A stretch of DNA of 64,000 bases from Ramlibacter tataouinensis TTB310 (GTDB lineage Bacteria; Pseudomonadota; Gammaproteobacteria; Burkholderiales; Burkholderiaceae_C), in the NCBI RefSeq assembly GCF_000215705.1, contig NC_015677.1, positions 2,430,001 to 2,494,000 on the forward strand, written 5' to 3'. This document shows positions 47,985 through 58,167 of the stretch, in pieces (positions within the stretch are counted from its first letter, which is position 1; every line of letters begins with the position of its first letter). Position numbers and translations under genes: made by a program. A model generated the notes under the pieces. It did not search any database, was not told the origin of the DNA, and worked only from the letters and a program-made list of their open reading frames with translations.

Positions 47985-49399
47985 TGAGCTCGCGCCTGGT
48001 CGTCGATTTCGCGACCTGGTTCGTGCTGGGCTACTTCGTGCTGCTCAACACCGGCTACCTGCTGCTGAACCTGCTGTCGATGGTCAGCCTGTGGCACAGC
48101 CAGCAGGAGCGCGTGCTGGACGAGCTGCCGCAGGTGTTCACCGGCCTGGAGCCGGCCATCAGCCTGCTGGTGCCGGCCTACAACGAGGAGGCCAACATCG
48201 CCGCTTCGCTGCGCTCCATGCTGCAGCTGGAGTATTCCGAGTTCGAGATCATCGTCGTCAACGACGGCTCCAAGGACGGCACGCTGGACGTGCTGCGGCG
48301 CGAGTTCGACCTCTACCCCTTTCCCGAGGCGGTCAACCCGCGCCTGCAGACCCAGCCGGTGCGCCAGGTGTACCGCTCGCGCCTGCATGCCAACCTGCGC
48401 GTGATCGACAAGGACAACGGCGGCAAGGCCGATTCGCTCAACGCCGGCATCAACCTGGCGCGGCACCCGCTGTTCTGCGGCGTGGACGCCGACTCCCTGC
48501 TGGCGCGCGACAGCCTGCAGCGCGTAGCCCGCCCCTTCCTGCGCGACCCGCGGGTGGTGGCCACCGGCGGCACGGTGCGGCCGGCCAACGGCTGCAAGGT
48601 GGAGGCCGGTTTCCTGACGCAGGTGGGCCTGCCGTCCAACCCCTGGGCGCTGTTCCAGGTGGTGGAGTACCTGCGCGCCTTCCTGTTCGGCCGCCTGGGC
48701 TGGTCGCAGCTGGGCGCCATGCTGATCATCTCGGGCGCCTTCGGCCTGTTCCGCACCGACGTGGTGGTGGCCGCCGGCGGCTACCGCCGCAAGACCATCG
48801 GCGAGGACATGGAGCTGGTGGTGCGCATCCACCGCATGCTGCGCGAGCGCGGCCGCCCCTACCGCATCGAGTTCGTGGCCGACCCGGTGTGCTGGACCGA
48901 GGTGCCGGAGGACCGCGCCACCCTGGCCAACCAGCGCATCCGCTGGCAGCGCGGGCTGTCCGAGAGCCTGGCGCCGCATTGGCGGCTGATGTTCAGCCGG
49001 CACGGCGGCGCGCCGGGCTGGATCGCCTTCCCCTTCATGGTGCTGTTCGAGTGGCTGGGCCCGGTGGTGGAACTGGGAGGCTACATCTTCATGGCGTTCG
49101 CCTATGCCTTCGGCCTGGTGTCCTGGGACGCCTTCGCCGTCTTCCTGTTCGTGGCCATCGGCCTGGGCATCCTGCTGTCCGCCTCCGGCCTGCTGCTGGA
49201 GGAGATGGCCTTCCACATCTACCCGCGCATGCGCCAGCTGAGCCTGCTGGCCCTGGTGGTGGTCGCCGAGAACTTCGGCTACCGCCAGCTCAACGCTTGG
49301 TGGCGCCTGGTCGGCCTGTGGCGCTGGGCCACGCAGCGCGAGGCCAAGTGGGGTGAGATGAAGCGCAAGGGCCTGCAGGCGCAGGTGGAGACGAAATGA
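47981..49399 (+). CDS. Processive-type family 2 glycosyltransferase (polysaccharide synthase)
   Basis: 472 residues. N-terminal membrane helix (about 12-35), GT2 catalytic domain (about 50-300) and three to four C-terminal membrane helices. The polymerase motifs of the BcsA/PgaC/hyaluronan synthase group are complete: VPAYNEEANIAASLRSM, VVNDGSKDG, GVDADSLLARD, GEDMELVVRIHR and the QxxRW motif NQRIRWQRG. No PilZ domain. Substrate sugar unknown. It overlaps both neighbours by ATGA. Central enzyme of the proposed exopolysaccharide system. Confidence 0.92.
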   Translation: MMSSRLVVDFATWFVLGYFVLLNTGYLLLNLLSMVSLWHSQQERVLDELPQVFTGLEPAISLLVPAYNEEANIAASLRSMLQLEYSEFEIIVVNDGSKDGTLDVLRREFDLYPFPEAVNPRLQTQPVRQVYRSRLHANLRVIDKDNGGKADSLNAGINLARHPLFCGVDADSLLARDSLQRVARPFLRDPRVVATGGTVRPANGCKVEAGFLTQVGLPSNPWALFQVVEYLRAFLFGRLGWSQLGAMLIISGAFGLFRTDVVVAAGGYRRKTIGEDMELVVRIHRMLRERGRPYRIEFVADPVCWTEVPEDRATLANQRIRWQRGLSESLAPHWRLMFSRHGGAPGWIAFPFMVLFEWLGPVVELGGYIFMAFAYAFGLVSWDAFAVFLFVAIGLGILLSASGLLLEEMAFHIYPRMRQLSLLALVVVAENFGYRQLNAWWRLVGLWRWATQREAKWGEMKRKGLQAQVETK

Positions 49400-52300
49400 G
49401 GGACCGGGAAGACACCGCGAGCAGCCCGCGGCCGCAGCACCGCTCCCTGGCGTGGCTGGCGCCGGCCGCCATCCTGCTGGCGGGGCTGGCCGTCACCTAC
49501 TCGGCCGTGCAGGCGTCCCGCCGCGCCGCGCTGGCCGAGGCGCGCGCCCATTTCGACGGCCACGTCGAGCGCCTGCAGGCCGAGGTGGCGCGCCGCATCG
49601 TCCTGCCCGAGTACGGGCTGAAGGGGGCGCGGGCTGCCTTCGCGGTGCGCGACGGCCCGCTCGGCCGCGCGGAATTCCGCCGCTACGTGGCGGCACGCGA
49701 CCTTCCGGGGGAGTTCCCCGGCATCCGCGGCTTCGGCTTCATCGAGCGGGTCCCCCGCGCGCAGCTGGACCGCTTCATCGCGCGCGAGCGCGCCGACGCC
49801 GCGCCGCGGTTCCAGGTGCACACCAGCGGCAGCGCCGACCTGCTGGTCATCAAGTACGTGGAGCCGCTGGCCGCCAACCGGCCGGCCTGGGGCTACGACG
49901 TCGGCGCCGACCCGGTGCGGCGCGAGGCCGCCGAGCGGGCCATCGCCACCGGCGCCAGCGCGATCACCGGCCCGATCACCCTGGTGCAGGACGAGCAGCG
50001 CAGCCCGGGGTGGCTGCTGTTCGTCCCCGTCTACCGCAGCCCGGAGCACACCTCGGCTTCGCACCGCAGCGCCGACCTGGTGGGCCTGGTCTACGCGCCC
50101 ATCGTTGCCGCGGAGGTGCTGCGCGGGACCACCGATTTCGTCGAGTTCCAGCTCGGCTTCCGGCTGTATGACGGCCAACCCGAGGACGGGCTGCTGCTGT
50201 TCGACTCGGATGCGCGCGGCACCGGCGCAGCGGCGCAGCCCGGTGGCGCGCTGTTCGCCACCGATCGTGCCCTGGTGGTGGGCGGCCGCGCCTTGACCCT
50301 GCGCATCGCCAGCACGCCCGAGCTGGAACGCACCGCAAGCGGCAGCGGGGCGCCGACCATCGCCGCCGCGGGGGCAGCGGCCAGCCTGCTGCTGGCGCTG
50401 CTCGCCTGGCTGCTCATGCAGGGCCGGGCGCGCGCCCTGGCGCTGGCCCGCAGGATCACGGCGGACTTGGAGCGCATGGCGCGCGTGGTCGAGCGCACCT
50501 CCAATGCGGCGTTCGGCATGGATGCGCAGCAGCGCATCCAGTGGATCAACGACGGCTTCACGCGGATCACCGGCTACTCGGCGCGCGAGGCGCTGGGTCG
50601 CAGGCCGAGCGAGCTGCTGGCCCATCCGGATGCCGATGCGCGGGCCCGGGCCGTCCTGCATGGCGCCGTCCTCCAGGGCCGGGCGGCCAGCGTGGAGATC
50701 CTGAACCGCCGCAAGGACGGCGGCGCCTACTGGTCGGCGACGGAACTCCAGCCCACCCACGACGCGGGCGGCCAGCTCACCGGCTTCCTGGAGCTGGCGC
50801 TGGACGTGACCGAACGCAAGCTGGCCGAGCGCCGCCTGCAGGAGAACGAGGCCTTCCTGGAGCAGGCCGAGCAGATCGGCGGCGTCGGCGGCTGGCAGCT
50901 GGACCTGCGCACCGGCGCCCTGCGGCTGTCGCGGCAGGTCCGCCGCATCCTGGCGCTGGGCGAGGCGCAGGCGGCCGGCCCCGCCGACATCGTCGCGCTG
51001 TTCGACGCGCCCGAGCGCAGGCGCATCGAGGAGCTGGCGCGCCACTGCATCACCACGGGCGAGCCCTGGGACATCGAGCTGCCGCTCACGCTGGCGGGCG
51101 GGCGCCGCTGGGTGCGCAACCTGGGCCACGTCGAGCGGCGGGACGGCCGCTCGGTGCGCCTGCTGGGCGCCGTGCAGGACGTGACCGAGAGCCGCCGCGC
51201 CCAGTCCGCGCTGCAGGCCAGCGAGACCATGCTGCGCGTGGTGACCGACAACCTGCCGGCCCGCGTTTCGTACTGCGACCGCGAGTTGAGCGTGCGGTTC
51301 GCCAACCGCTTCTTCTGCGAAAGCTTCGGCTGGGAGAGGAACGACGTCATCGGCCGCCACCTGGCCGAGATCATCGGCGCCGACCGCCTGGTGATGCGCA
51401 CCCCGAAAATCGAGCAGGTGCTGGCCGGCCAGCCGCAGCAGTTCCAGGAGGAGGAGCGCGATCCGTCGGGCCAGCCGGTCACCCGGCTGGTGCATTACAT
51501 CCCGGACATGGATGGCATGCGCACGCGCGGGTTCTTCGTGCTGGCCTTCGACGTCACCGAGCTGAAGCAAGCCCGCGACGAGGCACTGCAGGCCAGCCAG
51601 GCCAAGAGCCAGTTCGTGGCGAACATGAGCCACGAGATCCGCACCCCGATGAACGCGGTGCTGGGCATGCTGGCCCTGCTGCACACCACGGCGCTGGACA
51701 CGCGCCAGCGCGACTACGCCACCAAGGCCCAGTCGGCCGCGCGGGCCCTGCTGAGCCTGCTGGACGACGTGCTGGACTTCTCCAAGATCGAAGCCGGCAA
51801 GCTGGCGCTCGACCCGCGGCCGTTCAGCGTGGACGCCCTGCTGCGCGACCTGTCCATCATCCTGGCGGCCAACGTGGGCGAGAAGGACGTCGAGCTGCTG
51901 TTCGACGTCGACCCGCAGCTGCCGTCGCGCCTGACTGGCGACGACATGCGGCTTCGCCAGGTCCTGATCAACCTGGCGGGCAACGCCATCAAGTTCACCG
52001 ACCGGGGCCAGGTCGTGGTGCGCCTGCGGGTAGTCGAACGCCTGCCCCACGCAGTGCGGCTGCGCATCCAGGTGGAGGACACGGGGATCGGCATCTCGCC
52101 CAAGCAGCAGGAGCGCCTGTTCGCGCTCTTCAGCCAGGCCGAGAGCTCGACCACCCGCCGCTTTGGCGGCACCGGCCTGGGGCTGGCGATCTGCCGCAAG
52201 CTGGTGGCCCTGATGGGCGGCGAGCTCCAGGTGGACAGCGCCGCCGGGCGCGGCAGCCGCTTCGGCTTCGATCTGCTCCTGCCGGCGGAGGATGCCGCCG

Positions 52301-53478
52301 CGCCCATGCCGGCCATGCCAGGCACCGTGCAGCGCCCCACGCGCGTGCTGTTCGTCGAGGACCATCGCGGCGCGCGCGAGACGCTGGCAGGCTTGGCACG
52401 GACGCTGGGCTGGCAGGCCGACGTGGCGGACGGCGGCGCGCAGGCGCTCGCCGCCATGACGGCACGCCAGGACAGCCGCACCGGCTACGACGCGGTCTTC
52501 GTCGGCTGGAAGATGATCGGCGCCCTCCACCCCCTCATGGACCGGGGCGAGCGGCCGCCGCTGATCGTCATGGCCACCGCGCACGGACGCGGGCTGCTGG
52601 CACGGCGTCCGGCGCACGAGCAGGCACTGCTGGACGGCTTCGTGGTCAAGCCGCTGACCGCATCGATGCTGGCGGACGCCCTGCGCGACGCCCAGGCCGC
52701 GGACACGCCAGCCGCCCCGCCCCCGGCGGCCGAGCGGCGCGGCCCGCTGCTGGGCCTGCGGCTGCTGCTGGTCGAGGACAACGATGTCAACCAGCAGGTG
52801 GCGCGCGAACTCCTGGTGAGCCAGGGGGCCGAGGTCGCGCTGGCCCAGCACGGCGCCGAAGCCGTCCACATGGTGCAGCGCGCGCGGCCCGCCTACGACG
52901 CCGTGCTGATGGACATCCAGATGCCGGTGATGGACGGCTATACCGCCACCCGCGAGATCCGGACCCGCCTGCGCATGACGCGGCTGCCCATCATCGCCAT
53001 GACCGCCAACGCGTTGCCCGCGCAGGTGCAGGAGTGCGTCGATGCCGGCATGGACGCGCACATCGGCAAGCCCTTCGAGCTGCCGGAACTGGTGGCATTG
53101 CTGCAGACGCACACGCGCCGCGGGGCGACACCGGCTGCATTCGAACTTCCTTTCTTCGACGCGGACGCGGCCCTGGCACGGCTGGACGGCGACGTGGAGC
53201 TGTACCGCGCCACCGTGCCGACGTTCCGGCGCAGCCTCGAGAACGCCGGCGTGAACCTGCTCCGGGTGGCGGACATGCCCCGCAGCGAGGTCGTCCGCCT
53301 CTTCCACACGCTCAAGAGCTCCGCGGCGATGATGGGGGCGCAGCGGCTGTCGGATGCCGCGGCCGCCGCGGAGGCCGCGTTCCTGGAGGCGCCAGCCGCC
53401 GGCGACCCCGGCGCCGCCGAAACGGTCCGGTCCGCCGTCCAGGAGACACTGAAGGCGATGGCCGCGGCAGGCGTTTGA
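49396..53478 (+). CDS. CHASE-PAS hybrid sensor histidine kinase with two receivers and Hpt
   Basis: 1360 residues. TM1 (about 17-36), periplasmic CHASE domain (about 40-300; [20 protein letters not shown]), TM2 (about 318-340), three PAS domains (about 355-725), HisKA with His746 ([17 protein letters not shown]), HATPase (about 850-965; [28 protein letters not shown]), receiver 1 (about 981-1095), receiver 2 (about 1115-1235) with Asp1173 in [13 protein letters not shown], and a C-terminal Hpt domain with His1304 ([12 protein letters not shown]). Receiver 1 has Gly1037 (VFVGWKM) where the phosphorylated Asp should be. Last gene of the operon, overlapping the glycosyltransferase by ATGA. CHASE domains sense small extracellular ligands. 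Confidence 0.94.
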   Translation: MRDREDTASSPRPQHRSLAWLAPAAILLAGLAVTYSAVQASRRAALAEARAHFDGHVERLQAEVARRIVLPEYGLKGARAAFAVRDGPLGRAEFRRYVAARDLPGEFPGIRGFGFIERVPRAQLDRFIARERADAAPRFQVHTSGSADLLVIKYVEPLAANRPAWGYDVGADPVRREAAERAIATGASAITGPITLVQDEQRSPGWLLFVPVYRSPEHTSASHRSADLVGLVYAPIVAAEVLRGTTDFVEFQLGFRLYDGQPEDGLLLFDSDARGTGAAAQPGGALFATDRALVVGGRALTLRIASTPELERTASGSGAPTIAAAGAAASLLLALLAWLLMQGRARALALARRITADLERMARVVERTSNAAFGMDAQQRIQWINDGFTRITGYSAREALGRRPSELLAHPDADARARAVLHGAVLQGRAASVEILNRRKDGGAYWSATELQPTHDAGGQLTGFLELALDVTERKLAERRLQENEAFLEQAEQIGGVGGWQLDLRTGALRLSRQVRRILALGEAQAAGPADIVALFDAPERRRIEELARHCITTGEPWDIELPLTLAGGRRWVRNLGHVERRDGRSVRLLGAVQDVTESRRAQSALQASETMLRVVTDNLPARVSYCDRELSVRFANRFFCESFGWERNDVIGRHLAEIIGADRLVMRTPKIEQVLAGQPQQFQEEERDPSGQPVTRLVHYIPDMDGMRTRGFFVLAFDVTELKQARDEALQASQAKSQFVANMSHEIRTPMNAVLGMLALLHTTALDTRQRDYATKAQSAARALLSLLDDVLDFSKIEAGKLALDPRPFSVDALLRDLSIILAANVGEKDVELLFDVDPQLPSRLTGDDMRLRQVLINLAGNAIKFTDRGQVVVRLRVVERLPHAVRLRIQVEDTGIGISPKQQERLFALFSQAESSTTRRFGGTGLGLAICRKLVALMGGELQVDSAAGRGSRFGFDLLLPAEDAAAPMPAMPGTVQRPTRVLFVEDHRGARETLAGLARTLGWQADVADGGAQALAAMTARQDSRTGYDAVFVGWKMIGALHPLMDRGERPPLIVMATAHGRGLLARRPAHEQALLDGFVVKPLTASMLADALRDAQAADTPAAPPPAAERRGPLLGLRLLLVEDNDVNQQVARELLVSQGAEVALAQHGAEAVHMVQRARPAYDAVLMDIQMPVMDGYTATREIRTRLRMTRLPIIAMTANALPAQVQECVDAGMDAHIGKPFELPELVALLQTHTRRGATPAAFELPFFDADAALARLDGDVELYRATVPTFRRSLENAGVNLLRVADMPRSEVVRLFHTLKSSAAMMGAQRLSDAAAAAEAAFLEAPAAGDPGAAETVRSAVQETLKAMAAAGV

Positions 53479-53481
53479 AGT

Positions 53482-55743
53482 TCAGCCGCCGGCGGGCGCC
53501 TGCGGCAGCTCGAACCAGAACTCGGTGCGCACGCCCGGCTCGCTGTCGAAGTCGATGCGGCCGTGGTGCGCCTGGATGATGCTGCGGCAGATGTTCAGGC
53601 CCAGGCCGGTGCCGCCCTTCTGCCGGCGGTCCGACGAGTCGGCCTGGGTGAAGCGCTCGAAGATGCGGCCGCGGAACTCCTCGGGGATGCCGGGGCCGTG
53701 GTCCGCCACCCCCACCCGCACGGCGGCCCCGGCCGCGGTGACCGACACCGTCACCGAGCCGCCCCGCGGCGAGAACTTGGTGGCATTGGACAGCAGGTTG
53801 ATCACCACCTGCATCAGCCGGTCCGGGTCGCCCAGCACCGTGGCATCCTCGGCCCGCTCCAGCAGCACCTTCACGCCGAACTCGTCGGCATAGGGCTGCA
53901 CGTCGCGGATAGCCTGCATCACGACGGTCGCCACCTGGCAGGGCCTCATGTCGTAGTTCATGCGGCCCGAGGCGATCTTCTCCACGTCCAGCACGTCGTT
54001 CACCAGCCGGATCAGGCGGTCCGAGCTCTGGGTGGAGATGTCCACCAGCTCCCGGGCGTCGGGCGGCAGCTCGCCGCCCATGCCCGATTGCAGCAGGCTG
54101 AGCGAGCCATGGATGGCCGTGAGCGGCGTGCGCAGCTCGTGCGAGATGGTGGAGATCAGCTCGTTCTTCAGCCGCTCGACCTCCTTGCGCGCCGAGATGT
54201 CGTGCAGGAAGGCGCTGAAGAAACGCTCGCCGCCGGTGTCCACCAGGCCCAGCCGCACCTCCACGGTGATCTCGCGGCCGCGCCGGTCCACCACCACGCG
54301 TTCCAGCGGCCGGTCGGCAGCGATGCCGCGTCCGGTCTCGCGGAACCGCTTGAGGAACGCGTCCAGCAAGCCGGCATAGCGCGCGGGCTGCAGCACCCGG
54401 TCCAGCGAGCGGCCCAGCACCTCCTCGCGGCCCCAGCCGAACAGCGCCTCGGCCCGGGTGTTCCATTCGATGACGCGCCCGTCCAGGTCCGCCGCCACGA
54501 ACGGGTCCTGCGCGCTTTCCAGGATCACCTGGATGCGCTTCTCGTTGGCGCGCACCCGTTCGAAGGCGCTGGACAGCTCGGCGGTGCGCTCGGTCACTCG
54601 GCGCTCCAGGAAGGTGTTGAGCTCGCGCATCTCGGCCTGGTTGCGCTGCAGCTTGTCCACCATCGAGTTGAAGGCGGTCCCCAGCACCTCCACCTCGCGG
54701 AAGGCGTTGGACGGCTGCACCCGGTGGGCCACGCCGGCCTCCAGGTCGCGCACCGCCCCGGCCAGGCCCAGCAGCGGCCGCGATAGCGCCCGCGCCAGCG
54801 CCCATCCCATCAGGCTGAACAGCACCGCCATGGCCAGGCCCCATCCCAGCAGCTGCTCCTGCAGGTCGCGGGCCGGCTGGTAGGCCTCGGCCAGGTCCTG
54901 GCGGACCAGCACCGTCCAGCCCAGGCCGGGAGAGGTCTCGTAGCCCTGGGTCTTCGCATAGCCCACCAGGTAACGGCGGCCATCCGGCCAGGTCTCGACG
55001 TCGTAGCCGTTCGAGCCCGACGCCGCGTGCTTCAGGCTGGGCAGTTCCAGGCGCTGGCCCTCCAGGTCCTTGGGGCCCAGCAGGACCAGGCCGGCGGCGG
55101 ACACGATCAGTGGCTGGATCGAATCGGCCCGGCCGTCAGGACGGAAGATGGCCTGGCGCGCATCCGCCGCCCAGTCCCAGAACACGTGCGCGCCCAGCAC
55201 GCCGGTGATGCGGCCCTGGGCGTCGCGCATGGGGAACGCCACGTCGAAGAAGCGCAGCGGCTCGCCGTCCGTGCGGCCGAGCAGCTTGGACAGCAGCAGC
55301 GCGTCGTGCACGTCGCCCAGGTGCACGCCGGCCAGGGCGTTCCTGAACCAGGGCCGCGCCGACACGTCGACCCCGCGCAGCATCCCCTGGCTGGCGGCGC
55401 GTACCAGGCCGAACTGGTCGGTGGCGCCTATCCAGGCGTAATAGCGGTAACTGGCCTGCAGCTCGTCCACCTCGGCCTGCAGTTCGTCCGGCGGCAGCTC
55501 GCCCAGGCGCCGGGCCATCAGGCCAACCTCGCGGTAGCGCTCGAACATGGACCGGTCCAGCCGGCTGGTGGTCTGGTTGGCCAGTTCGGCCAGGTTGGCG
55601 CCGATATCGGAGCGGACCTGCTCGCCCCCGGCGCGCTCGCCCACCACGCTCAGGGTGACGGCCAGCAGCACCGACATCACCGAGAAGGCGAAGGCCAGGT
55701 AGGACGTCAGCCCGTGGCGTGCCGGCGCGCGGGCGGCGGTCAT
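53482..55743 (-). CDS. Sensor histidine kinase with periplasmic Cache-like domain, HAMP and PAS
   Basis: 753 residues. TM1 (about 12-32), a large periplasmic region (about 35-300) with the double-Cache pattern ([56 protein letters not shown]), TM2 (about 312-335), HAMP, coiled coil, PAS (about 415-530), HisKA ([18 protein letters not shown]) and HATPase ([36 protein letters not shown]). It is a simple kinase without a receiver. It ends 3 bases from the hybrid kinase stop (convergent) and is divergent from the receiver-cyclase gene, its likely partner. Confidence 0.93.
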   Translation of the reverse strand: MTAARAPARHGLTSYLAFAFSVMSVLLAVTLSVVGERAGGEQVRSDIGANLAELANQTTSRLDRSMFERYREVGLMARRLGELPPDELQAEVDELQASYRYYAWIGATDQFGLVRAASQGMLRGVDVSARPWFRNALAGVHLGDVHDALLLSKLLGRTDGEPLRFFDVAFPMRDAQGRITGVLGAHVFWDWAADARQAIFRPDGRADSIQPLIVSAAGLVLLGPKDLEGQRLELPSLKHAASGSNGYDVETWPDGRRYLVGYAKTQGYETSPGLGWTVLVRQDLAEAYQPARDLQEQLLGWGLAMAVLFSLMGWALARALSRPLLGLAGAVRDLEAGVAHRVQPSNAFREVEVLGTAFNSMVDKLQRNQAEMRELNTFLERRVTERTAELSSAFERVRANEKRIQVILESAQDPFVAADLDGRVIEWNTRAEALFGWGREEVLGRSLDRVLQPARYAGLLDAFLKRFRETGRGIAADRPLERVVVDRRGREITVEVRLGLVDTGGERFFSAFLHDISARKEVERLKNELISTISHELRTPLTAIHGSLSLLQSGMGGELPPDARELVDISTQSSDRLIRLVNDVLDVEKIASGRMNYDMRPCQVATVVMQAIRDVQPYADEFGVKVLLERAEDATVLGDPDRLMQVVINLLSNATKFSPRGGSVTVSVTAAGAAVRVGVADHGPGIPEEFRGRIFERFTQADSSDRRQKGGTGLGLNICRSIIQAHHGRIDFDSEPGVRTEFWFELPQAPAGG

Positions 55744-55826
55744 GGAGCGGGAGCGAGAGTCATGCGGTGCCGATTGTGCCCGTTGCTCATCCGCAAGCCT
55801 AGCCCGGGCGGGCACAATCACGCCCC

Positions 55827-56939
55827 ATGGCGCTCATACTCGTGGTCGAAGACGACCGCCTCCAGCGGTTCGCGGCGGTGCAGGCCCTCAGCAAGGCCGG
55901 ACACCAGGTGCTGGAGGCCACCGATGGCCAGACCGGCCTGGCGATGGCCCAATCGCACCATCCCGACCTGCTGGTGTGCGACGTGATGATGCCCGGCCTG
56001 GACGGCTACCAGGTGCTGGCGGCGCTGCGCAGCGACCCGACCATCGCCGGCACGCCGGTGATCCTGCTGACCTCGCTGGCCGAGCGCACCCAGGTGCGCC
56101 AGGGCATGAATGCCGGCGCCGACGACTACCTGACCAAGCCGTTCAGCTTCGCCGAACTGCGCGAGGCCGTGGCCGCGCTGCTGGCCAAGAGCGAGGTGCA
56201 CCAGACCCACGCGCAGCAGACGCTGGTGCCCAAGCTGGTGGCGGCCATGGACGCGCAGAAGCACAACCTGTCCACCCGCTACGAGCACCAGCTCGCCGCC
56301 GAACTCAATCTGCGCTGGAACGCCGCCGAGGCGTCGGCGGGCGAGCGCCACTACCCCATGGCCACCGTGGCCCTGATCGACGTGCTGGGAACCGGGGTCG
56401 CCGAGCTGGCCTCGCGCCTGGGTTTTTCCGCGGTGCGCCAGGCGCTGCAGCATGCCCGCGACGTGCAGTACGTGTTCGGCGCCAAGCATCTGACGCTGCA
56501 GGGCGAGCGGCTGATGGCGGTGTTCGCCGACGACGAAAGCCGGCCGGTGCACGATGCCGCGCTGCGCGCCGCGCGTGCCGCCCTGGCCCTGGCCGGCACG
56601 CGTCCGGTGGCCGTCGCCGCCGGCTCGTCCGCTCCGGCCGAGCTGACCCACACCGCGGCGGTGGTGCTGCACAGCGGGCCCATCACGGCGCTGCAGCTGG
56701 GCGACCCGCTGCATGCCGGCGCCGACGACGTGCTGCTGTCCGGCCCCGCGCTGGCCGAAGCTGACATGCTGCTGGACCTGTGCCGCACCCAGGGCTGGCG
56801 CATGGCCTGCTCGCAGGCCATGCTGCAGGAGCTGGGTGCGGCCGCGACCCTGGGCGACCGGACCACCTTGGCCTCGCACGAGCTGGAAGGTGGGCCCGAC
56901 GGCGGGCTGACGGCGAGCGAGTTCCTGGGCCTGGCCTGA
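55827..56939 (+). CDS. Response regulator fused to a degenerate class III nucleotide-cyclase domain
   Basis: 370 residues. Receiver (1-120) is intact: ILVVEDDRLQRF, Asp in LLVCDVMMPGLDGY, LLTSLAERTQ and LTKPFSFAEL. A helical linker (about 122-165) leads to a region with adenylate-cyclase topology: YPMATVALIDVLGTGVAELA, LTLQGERLMAVFADD and VVLHSGPITALQLGDPL, which align in order with the metal-binding, GDxxMA and GLHxG segments of class III cyclases. The second metal Asp appears as Glu and the purine/transition-state residues are not recognisable, so it is probably non-catalytic. Divergent from the Cache kinase. Confidence 0.8.
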   Translation: MALILVVEDDRLQRFAAVQALSKAGHQVLEATDGQTGLAMAQSHHPDLLVCDVMMPGLDGYQVLAALRSDPTIAGTPVILLTSLAERTQVRQGMNAGADDYLTKPFSFAELREAVAALLAKSEVHQTHAQQTLVPKLVAAMDAQKHNLSTRYEHQLAAELNLRWNAAEASAGERHYPMATVALIDVLGTGVAELASRLGFSAVRQALQHARDVQYVFGAKHLTLQGERLMAVFADDESRPVHDAALRAARAALALAGTRPVAVAAGSSAPAELTHTAAVVLHSGPITALQLGDPLHAGADDVLLSGPALAEADMLLDLCRTQGWRMACSQAMLQELGAAATLGDRTTLASHELEGGPDGGLTASEFLGLA

Positions 56940-56946
56940 GACCCCG

Positions 56947-58167
56947 TCAACCGGTGAGATGGCCGCGCACGCCCTGCGCCGCGCGGCGGCCGCTGGCCAG
57001 GCAGGCGGTCAGCAGGTAGCCCCCGGTGGGCGCCTCCCAGTCCAGCATCTCGCCGGCGCAGAACACGCCCGGCAGCGCCCGCAGCATCAGCCCGGCATCC
57101 AGGCCCTCGAAGCGCACGCCGCCGGCGCTGCTGATGGCCTCGGCGACGGGCCGCGGTGCCGACAGCTCGAGGGGCAGCGCCTTGATCGCGGCGGCCAGCC
57201 GTGGCGCATCGCGCATCGCCTCGCCCGGCAGGCTCTCGTGCAGCAGGGCCAGCTTGATGCCGTCCAGGCCGAGCCGACTTTTGAGGTGGCTGGCCAGCGA
57301 GCGCGAGCCGCGCGGGTGCGTCACCTCGGCCTGCACCTGGGCGGCGCTGCGGCCCGGCAGCAGGTCCAGCCACAGGCGGGCGCCGCCCTGCGCCGCGATC
57401 GCGTCGCGCAAGGCCGCCGACACGGCATAGACCAAGCTGCCTTCGATGCCGGTGGCGGTGGCCACGAATTCGCCCTTCTTCCAGGGGCCGGCGGGGTCCA
57501 GGGCCACGGCGACCGACTTGAAGGGCTGGCCCGCGAAGCGCTCGCCGAAGTAGGCGCTCCAGCCGCCGGCGCGATCGAAGCCGCAGTTGGCCGGCACCAG
57601 CGGCGCAACGTCCACGCCGCGCTGGCGCAGCAGGGGCAACCAGGCGCCGTCCGATCCCAGGCGCGGCCAGCTGGCGCCGCCCAGGGCCAGCACCGTGGCC
57701 CGGGGCTGCAGGAGGAGCTCGCCCTCCGGCGTGGCGAGGCGCAGGGCGCCCGCATCGTCCCAGCCGGTCCAGCGGTGCCGCATGTGGAAGCGCACCCCGG
57801 CCGCGCGCAGCCGGTGCAGCCAGGCGCGCAGCAGCGGCGCCGCCTTCATGTCCGTGGGAAAGACGCGTCCCGAGCTGCCGACGAAGGTCTCCACGCCCAG
57901 GCCCTGCGCCCAGTCGCGCAGCTGCTGCGGGCCCCACGCGCGCACCAGGGCCTCCAGCTGCGGCCGCCGCTCGCCGTAGCGCCCGAGAAAGGCCTCCAGC
58001 GCCTCGCCGTGCGTGAGGTTGAGGCCGCCGCGCCCGGCCAGCAGGAACTTGCGGCCGGCCGAGGGCATGGCATCGAACACCTCCACCGGCAGGCCGGCCG
58101 CCGACAGGACCTCGGCCGCCATCAGGCCGGCCGGCCCGGCGCCGACCACGGCCACCACCATCGTCAT
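56947..58167 (-). CDS. NAD(P)/FAD-dependent oxidoreductase (HI0933/BaiN-like, TIGR03862)
   Basis: 406 residues. FAD-binding GAGPAGLMAAEVL at the N-terminus, the family-specific GRKFLLAGRGGLNLTHGEAL near 38-57, LALGGASWPRLGSDG and the C-terminal GVFCAGEMLDWEAPTGGYLL. These match the HI0933-type flavoproteins of the TIGR03862 group; the reaction is not firmly known. ATG 58167 overlaps the addA stop (ATGA), so it is translated from the addBA transcript; two codons later a second ATG exists. No functional link with DNA repair is apparent. Confidence 0.9.
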   Translation of the reverse strand: MTMVVAVVGAGPAGLMAAEVLSAAGLPVEVFDAMPSAGRKFLLAGRGGLNLTHGEALEAFLGRYGERRPQLEALVRAWGPQQLRDWAQGLGVETFVGSSGRVFPTDMKAAPLLRAWLHRLRAAGVRFHMRHRWTGWDDAGALRLATPEGELLLQPRATVLALGGASWPRLGSDGAWLPLLRQRGVDVAPLVPANCGFDRAGGWSAYFGERFAGQPFKSVAVALDPAGPWKKGEFVATATGIEGSLVYAVSAALRDAIAAQGGARLWLDLLPGRSAAQVQAEVTHPRGSRSLASHLKSRLGLDGIKLALLHESLPGEAMRDAPRLAAAIKALPLELSAPRPVAEAISSAGGVRFEGLDAGLMLRALPGVFCAGEMLDWEAPTGGYLLTACLASGRRAAQGVRGHLTG

